Positions 37,292 through 42,481 of a stretch of 42,481 nucleotides of DNA are shown here, in pieces (the first letter of the stretch is position 1; every line of letters begins with the position of its first letter). Source of the stretch: Leidyana gryllorum EB-2025a (lineage: Eukaryota > Apicomplexa); assembly GCA_048772705.1 (NCBI GenBank), contig JBLWGC010000105.1:1-42481 (forward strand), written 5' to 3'. Both the position numbers and the translations under genes were made by a program. The notes under the pieces were generated by a model. That model ran no database searches. It was not told the origin of the DNA and worked only from the letters and a program-made list of their open reading frames with translations.

Positions 37292-37363
37292 CTCCGAGAC
37301 CGGGAATCGAACCCGGGTCTTCCGCGTGACAGGCGGAAATACTAACCACTATACTATCTCGGA
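37292..37363 (-). tRNA. tRNA-Asp-GTC: tRNA-Asp (GTC)
   Basis: Copy of 20676. Confidence 0.95.
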
Positions 37364-37456
37364 CGCTCCGAACACACCGGCCTGAAACCCCAAAAGTCCT
37401 TCATCTTGAGATTCCAGGGATAGAAAACGCGTGGAGCGGCGAGCCAACAACATCCC

Positions 37457-37536
37457 GGCAAGATGACCGAGTGGTCTGAGGCGCTGTGCTCAGACCGGAG
37501 TCCGAAAGGTCGTGGGTTCGAATCCCACTTTTGTCA
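37457..37536 (+). tRNA. tRNA-Leu-CAG: tRNA-Leu (CAG)
   Basis: Copy of 20842 with consensus A box TGACCGAGTGG. Confidence 0.93.
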
Positions 37537-37572
37537 GGTTGCGCCCCAAACGGGAAAAACATAGAGTCCGGT

Positions 37573-37643
37573 TGAGCCCAGAGTGATTCGACACCCAACG
37601 TTCTGATCTGGAGTCAGACGCGCTACCGTTGCGCCATAGGCCC
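37573..37643 (-). tRNA. tRNA-Trp-CCA: tRNA-Trp (CCA), T loop one base short
   Basis: Copy of 20958 with GTGTCGAATC for GTGTTCGAATC: a deletion in the B box. Confidence 0.8.
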
Positions 37644-37665
37644 AAAACCATCCCCCGTTCCAGAC

Positions 37666-37735
37666 TCATTTACCGGCAATCGGCCCGCTTCTTAGGCGTG
37701 ACATCCGAAAATAGTAACCACTATGCTATCTCGGA
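37666..37735 (-). pseudogene. tRNA-Asp remnant
   Basis: Copy of 21051. Confidence 0.55.
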
Positions 37736-37815
37736 CGCTCTGAACACGCCACGGACATTCCATTCGTTCAGAAAACGGCCGCTACCGTGTACGAGCTTCA
37801 ACAACAAGGTGTGAC

Positions 37816-37886
37816 GCATCTGTGGTCTAGTGGTAGAATGTCTCGTTGCCATCGAGACGACCCGGGTTCGATTCCCGGCAGATGCA
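37816..37886 (+). tRNA. tRNA-Gly-GCC: tRNA-Gly (GCC)
   Basis: Copy of 21199. Confidence 0.95.
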
Positions 37887-37952
37887 GAGGACACATGGTT
37901 GCTTTTCCACATTCAGAAATGAGTTGGTGTTTAACCCTCCAACCACATCGCA

Positions 37953-38034
37953 CGACAACTGCTGGATTTGAACCAGCGCGGGCCCGGCCCAGTAGATTTC
38001 TAGTCTACCCCCTTAACCACTCGGGCAAGTTGCC
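37953..38034 (-). tRNA. tRNA-Ser-AGA: tRNA-Ser (AGA)
   Basis: Copy of 21326 with T loop TTCAAAT. Confidence 0.94.
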
Positions 38035-38104
38035 GTTGTCGAACTTGGCATTTTGCGGCCAGTGGCTTCACATACGGTTCAGCAAGCTTTACTAGGACTG
38101 CTCG

Positions 38105-38168
38105 CGCCGCCCGAACCCGCGGTTCTCCCTTCAAAAGTCTTGTGCTCTACCGACGGAGTTGGGGCGGC
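38105..38168 (-). pseudogene. Lys-derived tRNA remnant
   Basis: Copy of 21478. Confidence 0.55.
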
Positions 38169-38266
38169 AAGAAAGCTCGGACTTGGTAACAAATTCCAGT
38201 CGTATTGATGGTGGAATCTTTCCGAGACGGTTCGGCTCTCGGCCGAAGCCTAAACTCGAGCACTCG

Positions 38267-38339
38267 TCCACTGTAGTCTAAGTGGCTAGGATATGCGGCT
38301 TTCACCCGCACGATCCGGGTTCAAGTCCCGGCAGTGGAA
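38267..38339 (+). tRNA. tRNA-Glu-TTC: tRNA-Glu (TTC)
   Basis: Copy of 21640. Confidence 0.95.
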
Positions 38340-38415
38340 GTCATTAGAGTACTCGATCAAAGTGCTCTGATAACTTGCGTAAATAGGGACTGATGCGTGA
38401 TTCCCGGCTTGCATT

Positions 38416-38487
38416 GCCTTCTTAGCTTAGGGGCAGAGCATTCGCTTAGTAAGCGAAAGGTCGCCGGTTCGATTCCGGCAGAAGCCT
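38416..38487 (+). tRNA. tRNA-Thr-AGT: tRNA-Thr (AGT)
   Basis: Copy of 21789, same 3' AGAAGCC, but T stem consensus. Confidence 0.87.
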
Positions 38488-38534
38488 TGCTCACGAGCCA
38501 ATCTATCCTACAACTGTTCCCTTCTGGGCACACT

Positions 38535-38606
38535 TAGCAGTGCGTCGTTTCGATCGACGGACCTTTGGGTTATGAGCCCAACACTCTTCCACTGAGCTAC
38601 ACTGCT
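38535..38606 (-). tRNA. tRNA-iMet-CAT: Initiator tRNA-Met (CAT)
   Basis: Copy of 21908, all initiator hallmarks. Confidence 0.95.
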
Positions 38607-38637
38607 TAGTCTGCAACATGTCAGAGGTAGCCGAAAT

Positions 38638-38755
38638 GCGATTCTCGAGAGGTTAGTTGCGCTGACTGCCCTACCGAAGTGGGCTAACGAGGTGGCGCGC
38701 TTCTCGAGAGGTTAGTTGCGCTGACTGCCCTACCGAAGTGGGCTAACGAGGTGGC
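38638..38755. repeat. 59-base tandem duplication
   Basis: Two near-identical units starting GCG(A/C)TTCTCGAGAGGTTAG and ending AACGAGGTGGC, in the spacer between iMet and Pro. The counterpart near 22010 has one. Confidence 0.92.
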
Positions 38756-38805
38756 TGTGTTGGTTCTGGGGCAACTTGTCCGATCGGGTCAACCGACGAC
38801 CAAGA

Positions 38806-38872
38806 GGGCTGTGCTGGGAATCGAACCAGGACTCCACCCTGAGGAGGGGTCACAGCACTAGACCAAACAGCC
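38806..38872 (-). pseudogene. Shortened tRNA-Pro (AGG)
   Basis: Same 67-nt form as 17018: loop TCAGGGT, 2-nt variable loop, acceptor GGCTGTT/CACAGCC with one mismatch. Confidence 0.62.
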
Positions 38873-38960
38873 CGTCGGACATAATGTGTCAAGAACCACT
38901 TGTTGCTGTGGGGTCTGCACAGCGGGCGACCGAATGGAGTTGATGCCCGATCACATAACA

Positions 38961-39042
38961 CGACAACTGCTGGATTTGAACCAGCGCGGGCCAGGCCCAG
39001 TAGATTTCAAGTCTACCCCCTTAACCACTCGGGCAAGTTGCC
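38961..39042 (-). tRNA. tRNA-Ser-TGA: tRNA-Ser (TGA)
   Basis: Loop CTTGAAA, all arms intact. Confidence 0.93.
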
Positions 39043-39102
39043 AACTGTCGAATTCGACATGCCGCGAGGAGTGACCAAATACCCCCATGTTCAGCCTGTC
39101 CT

Positions 39103-39173
39103 GCGGCATTGATAGGTGTCTAAACTGACCTCTCGCGTGCCAAGTCACCGCTCTACCACTTGAGATAGCCGCC
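39103..39173 (-). pseudogene. Ala-like tRNA remnant without B box
   Basis: As 12738 but loop TTGGCAC. Confidence 0.48.
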
Positions 39174-39260
39174 CACTCGCCAAACCTAGGTGAACTTCCC
39201 ATCTGAGACCGACTCACAGTTCTCTGGCGCCTCATTCGTCAGTGCAACTGTTGTGAGTCG

Positions 39261-39333
39261 TCCACTGTAGTCTAAGTGGCTAGGATATGCGGCTTTCACC
39301 CGCATGATCCGGGTTCAAGTCCCGGCAGTGGAA
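39261..39333 (+). tRNA. tRNA-Glu-TTC: tRNA-Glu (TTC)
   Basis: Consensus; variable ATGATC for ACGATC. Confidence 0.94.
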
Positions 39334-39409
39334 GTCATTGGACCATTCGAGCAAAGTGCTCCAGTAACCTCCGTCAATAGTGACTGACTCGTGATCTTTG
39401 GCTTGCATT

Positions 39410-39481
39410 GCCTTCTTAGCTTAGGGGCAGAGCATTCGCTTAGTAAGCGAAAGGTCGCCGGTTCGATTCCGGCAGAAGGCT
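39410..39481 (+). tRNA. tRNA-Thr-AGT: tRNA-Thr (AGT)
   Basis: Consensus Thr-AGT. Confidence 0.95.
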
Positions 39482-39530
39482 TTGGTCACGACCCAATCAA
39501 TTCTATAGCTGTTTCCCTCCTGCGCACACT

Positions 39531-39602
39531 TAGCAGTGCGTCGTTTCGATCGACGGACCTTTGGGTTATGAGCCCAACACTCTTCCACTGAGCTACACTG
39601 CT
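39531..39602 (-). tRNA. tRNA-iMet-CAT: Initiator tRNA-Met (CAT)
   Basis: Consensus iMet. Confidence 0.95.
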
Positions 39603-39739
39603 TAGTCTGGAACATGGAAGAGGGAGCAGGAATGCGATTCTTGAGATGTTAATTGCCTTGAGTGCCGAAGTGGTAACGAGGTGGCTGGCTGTGTTACTTC
39701 TAAAACTGCTTATCCCAGCGGGTCAACCGACAACCAAGA

Positions 39740-39811
39740 GGGCTGTTCTGGGAATTGAACCCAGGACTCCTTCCACCCTAAGGAAGGATCATACTACTAG
39801 ACCAAACAGCC
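39740..39811 (-). tRNA. tRNA-Pro-AGG: tRNA-Pro (AGG)
   Basis: Loop TTAGGGT; T loop TTCAATT; D arm TAGTAGTATGAT. Confidence 0.9.
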
Positions 39812-39891
39812 GCCTGTTGGTCGTGCAACCCGCTGAGGACAGTTGAGACATACTATGTTGAGAACCAACAAATGCGATGGAGTGTGCACAA

Positions 39892-39934
39892 GGGACAACT
39901 AGCTCAAATGGTAGAGCGCTCGCTTAGCATGCGC
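39892..39934 (+). pseudogene. tRNA-Ala (AGC), 3' truncated
   Basis: Same junction as 23313 (TGCGC then ACTACATGG). Confidence 0.75.
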
Positions 39935-39988
39935 ACTACATGGAAGACCTATTGGATGCAGTGGCTGACCGACTGCCCACACAACGGC

Positions 39989-40068
39989 TGACAAGAGTGG
40001 GATTCGAACCCACGCCCTTGCGGACTGCGGCCTTAACACAGCGCCTTAGACCACTCGGCCATCTTGCC
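39989..40068 (-). tRNA. tRNA-Leu-AAG: tRNA-Leu (AAG)
   Basis: Complete Leu-AAG; variable arm CCGCAAGGG for CCGAAAGGG. The inverted-repeat homology ends inside it (40041), so its mirror at 41766 is truncated. Confidence 0.92.
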
Positions 40069-40209
40069 GGAGCGCCCTTGGCTCGCCACTTTACACGCTT
40101 TCTGTCTGTGAAGTCTCGAGAAGGGAGGACTTTTGGGGTTGACGACCGGAGTATGGAATGGAACAGGAGCCTCAGACGAATTACGTTGTAAGAAGTCCAC
40201 TCCTCAACT

Positions 40210-40263
40210 CCGGGTGGGATGGCATTTACCCGTCGAATATCTGATGCCACCACTACAATCAGG
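40210..40263 (-). pseudogene. tRNA-Tyr 3' remnant
   Basis: Inverted copy of 19322. Confidence 0.55.
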
Positions 40264-40407
40264 TGGGTTGTAATGTAAGCACCCCGGGCCGTGATAGTAC
40301 TTCGGGGCGGTACACCGCACCCAGAACGACATCTTCAACCCCAAAAGCCTCCCTTCTCGAGACTTCGCGAACAGAAAACGTGTAAAGTGGCGAGCCAAGA
40401 ACACTCC

Positions 40408-40487
40408 GGCAAGATGGCCGAGTGGTCCAAGGCGCTGTGTTAAGGCCGCCGTCCGAGAGAGCGTGGGTTCGGATCCCACTCTTGTCA
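40408..40487 (+). tRNA. tRNA-Leu-AAG: tRNA-Leu (AAG), divergent
   Basis: Loop TTAAGGC, stem CTGTG/CGCCG one mismatch, variable GTCCGAGAGAGC, B box GGTTCGGATCC. Confidence 0.75.
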
Positions 40488-40540
40488 GCCGTTGTATCGG
40501 CCCTCGGTCAGCCACTGGATGCAATGAGTCTTCCATGTAG

Positions 40541-40566
40541 AGCGGATGAGCGGATGAGCGGATGGG
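40541..40566. repeat. Short tandem repeat GCGGATGA, 3 copies
   Basis: GCGGATGAGCGGATGAGCGG directly upstream of Ala-CGC; 18959 has about two units of GCGGATGA or a variant. Confidence 0.85.
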
Positions 40567-40636
40567 CGGCTAGCTCAGATGGTAGAGCGCTCGCTTCGCA
40601 CGCGAGAGGTATTGGGATCGATACCCAGGTCGTCCA
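40564..40636 (+). tRNA. tRNA-Ala-CGC: tRNA-Ala (CGC)
   Basis: G3:U70; loop TTCGCAC; T arm TTGGGATCGATACCCAG. Confidence 0.88.
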
Positions 40637-40649
40637 AAGTACGTACGGC

Positions 40650-40707
40650 TGCACGTGGCGGGATCCAAACAAACTTACATCTTTGAAGGGTCGCAGACCA
40701 CAAGTGC
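40650..40707 (-). pseudogene. tRNA-Gly (TCC) pseudogene
   Basis: Inverted copy of 18888. Confidence 0.55.
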
Positions 40708-40751
40708 CATTGGGAGAGCAGCGCAGTCAGTGTTTAGTGTGCCTCTGAAAC

Positions 40752-40824
40752 CGGTCCTGGCAGGTTTCGAACCTGCGACTTTGTGGTTAACAGCCACACG
40801 TTCTGCCGACTGAGCTACAAGACC
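40752..40824 (-). tRNA. tRNA-Asn-GTT: tRNA-Asn (GTT)
   Basis: Inverted copy of 18771, GAACG D arm. Confidence 0.92.
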
Positions 40825-40941
40825 CAGCTACAATGGTTCAGAGGTTAGTATAGAGATCCTCCTTTTTCTACCGCAGGATTCTGCAATCACGTCTTGTCAA
40901 GAGGGTACAGCTCTTGGCTAAAGCTGCAGCTGATTGAGTTG

Positions 40942-41014
40942 TCCACTGTAGTCTAAGTGGCTAGGATATGCGGCTTTCACCCGCACGATCCGGGTTCAAG
41001 TCCCGGCAGTGGAA
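40942..41014 (+). tRNA. tRNA-Glu-TTC: tRNA-Glu (TTC)
   Basis: Consensus. Confidence 0.95.
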
Positions 41015-41090
41015 GTCATTGGACCATTCGAGCAAAGTGCTCCAGTAACCTCCGTCAATAGTGACTGATTCGTGATCTTTGGCTTGCATT

Positions 41091-41162
41091 GCCTTCTTAG
41101 CTTAGGGGCAGAGCATTCGCTTAGTAAGCGAAAGGTCGCAGGTTCGATTCCGGCAGAAGGCT
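41091..41162 (+). tRNA. tRNA-Thr-AGT: tRNA-Thr (AGT)
   Basis: Consensus except T stem GCAGGTTCGATTCCGGC (one mismatch). Confidence 0.92.
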
Positions 41163-41214
41163 CGACTGAATCGAATGGGCACCTGCAAGCTTATCGCAAC
41201 TCCAATCATCGTAG

Positions 41215-41265
41215 CTGAGCCTCGTAGCTCATAGCCACGAAGTCGCAGGTTTGGAACCTGCCAGT
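41215..41265 (+). pseudogene. Asn-derived remnant
   Basis: Inverted copy of 18330. Confidence 0.5.
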
Positions 41266-41340
41266 CGCGTGTTGCATGTGTCCAGTTGACGGAGCGCTAG
41301 TCCGGATGGCTCTACCGCCTCTTTTGGGATGGGCTGAACC

Positions 41341-41412
41341 GGTTGCGTGGTGTAGTGGTTAGCACTGGAGACTTAGAATCTCCCGACCTGGGTTCGATTC
41401 CCGGCGCGACCT
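41341..41412 (+). tRNA. tRNA with Gln body but Leu anticodon TAG
   Basis: Every arm matches the Gln genes (A box TGGTGTAGTGG, T arm CCTGGGTTCGATTCCCGG), but loop CTTAGAA gives TAG, which reads CUA (Leu). Relatives at 18183 and 34856 have CTTTGAA (TTG), so one T-to-A change in the middle base (U35 to A35) explains it. No Leu-body TAG gene is present here. Confidence 0.82.
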
Positions 41413-41476
41413 TGGCACTGGTCCTCCGTACTCCTTCAAATTTCGCCACTTCTCTTGGGCTGCAGGGACCATCCGT

Positions 41477-41549
41477 GCAGCAATGGTCTAGTGGTTACGA
41501 CGTCTGCTTTGCACGCAGAAGGTCCCGAGTTCGATCCTCGGTGGCTGTA
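41477..41549 (+). tRNA. tRNA with Val body but Ala anticodon TGC
   Basis: Third copy of this form (18046, 34719); loop TTTGCAC, T arm CCGAGTTCGATCCTCGG. Confidence 0.78.
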
Positions 41550-41604
41550 GCTCGCAACTTCCAGCGGCAACCAAAGGAGACAATCTTAAGCGGAATCAAC
41601 TATG

Positions 41605-41676
41605 CTCCAAAACCGGGCATCGAGTCCGGGTCTTCCGCGTCACAGGCGGAAGTACTAACCACTATACTATCTCGGA
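41605..41676 (-). tRNA. tRNA with Asp body but His anticodon GTG
   Basis: Third copy of the form at 66 and 23555; loop CTGTGAC. Confidence 0.8.
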
Positions 41677-41765
41677 CGCTTGCAAACACGCCGCCATTCA
41701 GCCTCAGACGTCTTACCAGTTTCGAGATTCCATGGACAAAAACCGCGTGGAGCGGCAAGCCAAAA

Positions 41766-41821
41766 ACACTGTGTTAAGGCCGCAGTCCGCAAGGGCGTGG
41801 GTTCGAATCCCACTCTTGTCA
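41766..41821 (+). pseudogene. tRNA-Leu (AAG), 5' truncated
   Basis: From CACTGTG to CTCTTGTCA; mirror of 23410. The break marks the inner edge of inverted repeat D. Confidence 0.78.
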
Positions 41822-41875
41822 GCCGTTGTGTGGGCAGTCGGTCAGCCACTGCATCCAATAGGTCTTCCATGTAGT

Positions 41876-41918
41876 GCGCATGCTAAGCGAGCGCTCTACC
41901 ATTTGAGCTAGTTGTCCC
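41876..41918 (-). pseudogene. tRNA-Ala (AGC), 3' truncated
   Basis: Mirror of 39892. Confidence 0.75.
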
Positions 41919-41998
41919 TTGTGCACACTCCATCGCATTTGTTGGTTCTCAACATAGTATGTCTCAACTGTCCTCAGCGGGTTGCACGACCAACAGGC

Positions 41999-42070
41999 GG
42001 CTGTTTGGTCTAGTAGTATGATCCTTCCTTAGGGTGGAAGGAGTCCTGGGTTCAATTCCCAGAACAGCCC
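41999..42070 (+). tRNA. tRNA-Pro-AGG: tRNA-Pro (AGG)
   Basis: Mirror of 39740, loop TTAGGGT, T loop TTCAATT. Confidence 0.9.
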
Positions 42071-42207
42071 TCTTGGTTGTCGGTTGACCCGCTGGGATAA
42101 GCAGTTTTAGAAGTAACACAGCCAGCCACCTCGTTACCACTTCGGCACTCAAGGCAATTAACATCTCAAGAATCGCATTCCTGCTCCCTCTTCCATGTTG
42201 CAGACTA

Positions 42208-42279
42208 AGCAGTGTAGCTCAGTGGAAGAGTGTTGGGCTCATAACCCAAAGGTCCGTCGATCGAAACGACGCACTGCTA
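42208..42279 (+). tRNA. tRNA-iMet-CAT: Initiator tRNA-Met (CAT)
   Basis: AGCAGTG/CACTGCT, A1:U72, loop CTCATAA, T loop GATCGAAAC. The mirror of 39531. Confidence 0.95.
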
Positions 42280-42328
42280 AGTGTGCGCAGGAGGGAAACA
42301 GCTATAGAATTGTTTGGGTCGTGACCAA

Positions 42329-42400
42329 AGCCTTCTGCCGGAATCGAACCGGCGACCTTTCGCTTACTAAGCGAATGCTCTGCCCCTAAGGTAAGAAGGC
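42329..42400 (-). tRNA. tRNA-Thr-AGT: tRNA-Thr (AGT)
   Basis: Consensus except A box TTACCTTAGGGG (G10 to C). Confidence 0.9.
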
Positions 42401-42476
42401 AATGCAAGCCAAAGATCACGAGTCAGTCACTATTGACGGAGGTTACTGGAGCACTTTGCTCGAATGGTCCAATGAC

Positions 42477-42481
42477 TTCCA
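42477..42481 (-). tRNA. tRNA-Glu 3' end, cut by window edge
   Basis: TTCCA at the edge, preceded by the usual Glu 3' flank; by symmetry with 39261 a Glu gene continues beyond the window. Confidence 0.6.

Larger units (their letters stand above)
34420..38870. repeat. Segmental duplication C, copy 2
   Basis: Counterpart of 17748-22170. Homology continues to about 40,040. Confidence 0.9.
39329..40041. repeat. Inverted repeat D, left arm
   Basis: Pairs base for base with 41769-42481 (coordinates sum to 81,810). Contains Thr, iMet, Pro-AGG, a truncated Ala and part of Leu-AAG. Arms of at least 713 bases separated by about 1.73 kb; the right arm runs off the window. Confidence 0.92.
40200..41600. 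repeat. Inverted copy of 17990-19390
   Basis: Tyr remnant, Leu, Ala, Gly remnant, Asn, Glu, Thr, Asn remnant, Gln-like and Val-like genes in reverse order (coordinates sum to about 59,590). It forms the spacer of inverted repeat D. Confidence 0.88.
41769..42481. repeat. Inverted repeat D, right arm
   Basis: Mirror of 39329-40041, continuing past the window edge. Confidence 0.92.

Noticed and set aside
1-42481. Bacterial or phage tRNA array, or plastid/mitochondrial DNA
   Set aside because: CCA ends are not encoded, Tyr has a nuclear-type intron, initiator Met has A1:U72, and Leu/Ser isoacceptor structure is eukaryotic nuclear. No phage or organelle genes.
1-42481. tRNA-derived SINE family
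   Set aside because: Copies represent all isotypes with intact acceptor stems and no shared non-tRNA 3' tail or A-rich end; duplication is by blocks, not dispersed single units.
1-42481. CRISPR array
   Set aside because: Repeats are tRNA genes and large blocks of unequal spacing, not short identical repeats with uniform unique spacers.

Overview
This window is one unbroken array of nuclear-type eukaryotic tRNA genes. I see no credible protein-coding gene, rRNA, snRNA or CRISPR array. By hand I count about 184 full-length or near full-length tRNA genes and about 90 truncated or decayed ones, roughly one recognisable gene per 230 bases, on both strands in no fixed order. Nuclear eukaryotic features: internal A and B boxes, no encoded CCA end, initiator Met genes with an A1:U72 pair and an ATCGAAA T loop, tRNA-Tyr genes with a 7-nt intron after the base 3' of the anticodon, intronless elongator Met, and G3:U70 in the Ala genes. 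The Glu, Ser and elongator Met bodies look more plant/stramenopile-like than animal-like. An oomycete or other stramenopile is my best guess, at low confidence.

All 20 amino acids plus both Met types are represented. Intact copies of Leu-CAA, Leu-TAG in a Leu body, Val-TAC, Ile-TAT, Arg-TCT and Ala-TGC in an Ala body were not found. The array is built from recurring modules whose spacers are conserved with the genes: Leu(-)/Asp(+)/Val(-)/Gln(-); Glu(+)/Thr(+)/iMet(-)/Pro(-); Gly-GCC(+)/Ser(-)/Lys-remnant; Asn(+)/Ala(-)/Leu(-); Leu(+)/Gly-TCC(-)/Pro-remnant/Arg(-)/Ser-GCT(+); Lys/His/Arg-ACG.

Layout. 1-1103 is repeated at 23490-24592. 9350-11345 is repeated at 24841-26530, with a 291-base deletion in the second copy. 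About 17748-22170, and in blended form on to 23464, is repeated at about 34420-40040. 15780-16880 recurs inverted at about 31475-32570. Parts of 17990-19390 recur inverted at 28646-29046 and 40200-41600. 39329-40041 recurs inverted at 41769-42481, and that arm runs off the end. Many breakpoints lie inside tRNA genes and leave half-genes or two-gene chimeras. The only sizeable stretch unlike the array is about 29,890-30,462, a roughly 550-base unique insert with short inverted ends and a TATA-like motif, possibly a solo LTR or small transposable element.

Main points for follow-up: (1) several otherwise well-kept tRNA bodies carry an anticodon of another amino acid (Asp bodies with GTG, ATC or GCC; Val bodies with ACC or TGC; a Gln body with TAG; an Ala body with AAC; a Lys body with GTT), some amplified by duplication; (2) most genes inspected lack the oligo-T Pol III terminator; (3) about 22,180-23,240 reads as two paralogous units blended base by base, suggesting an assembly artefact.
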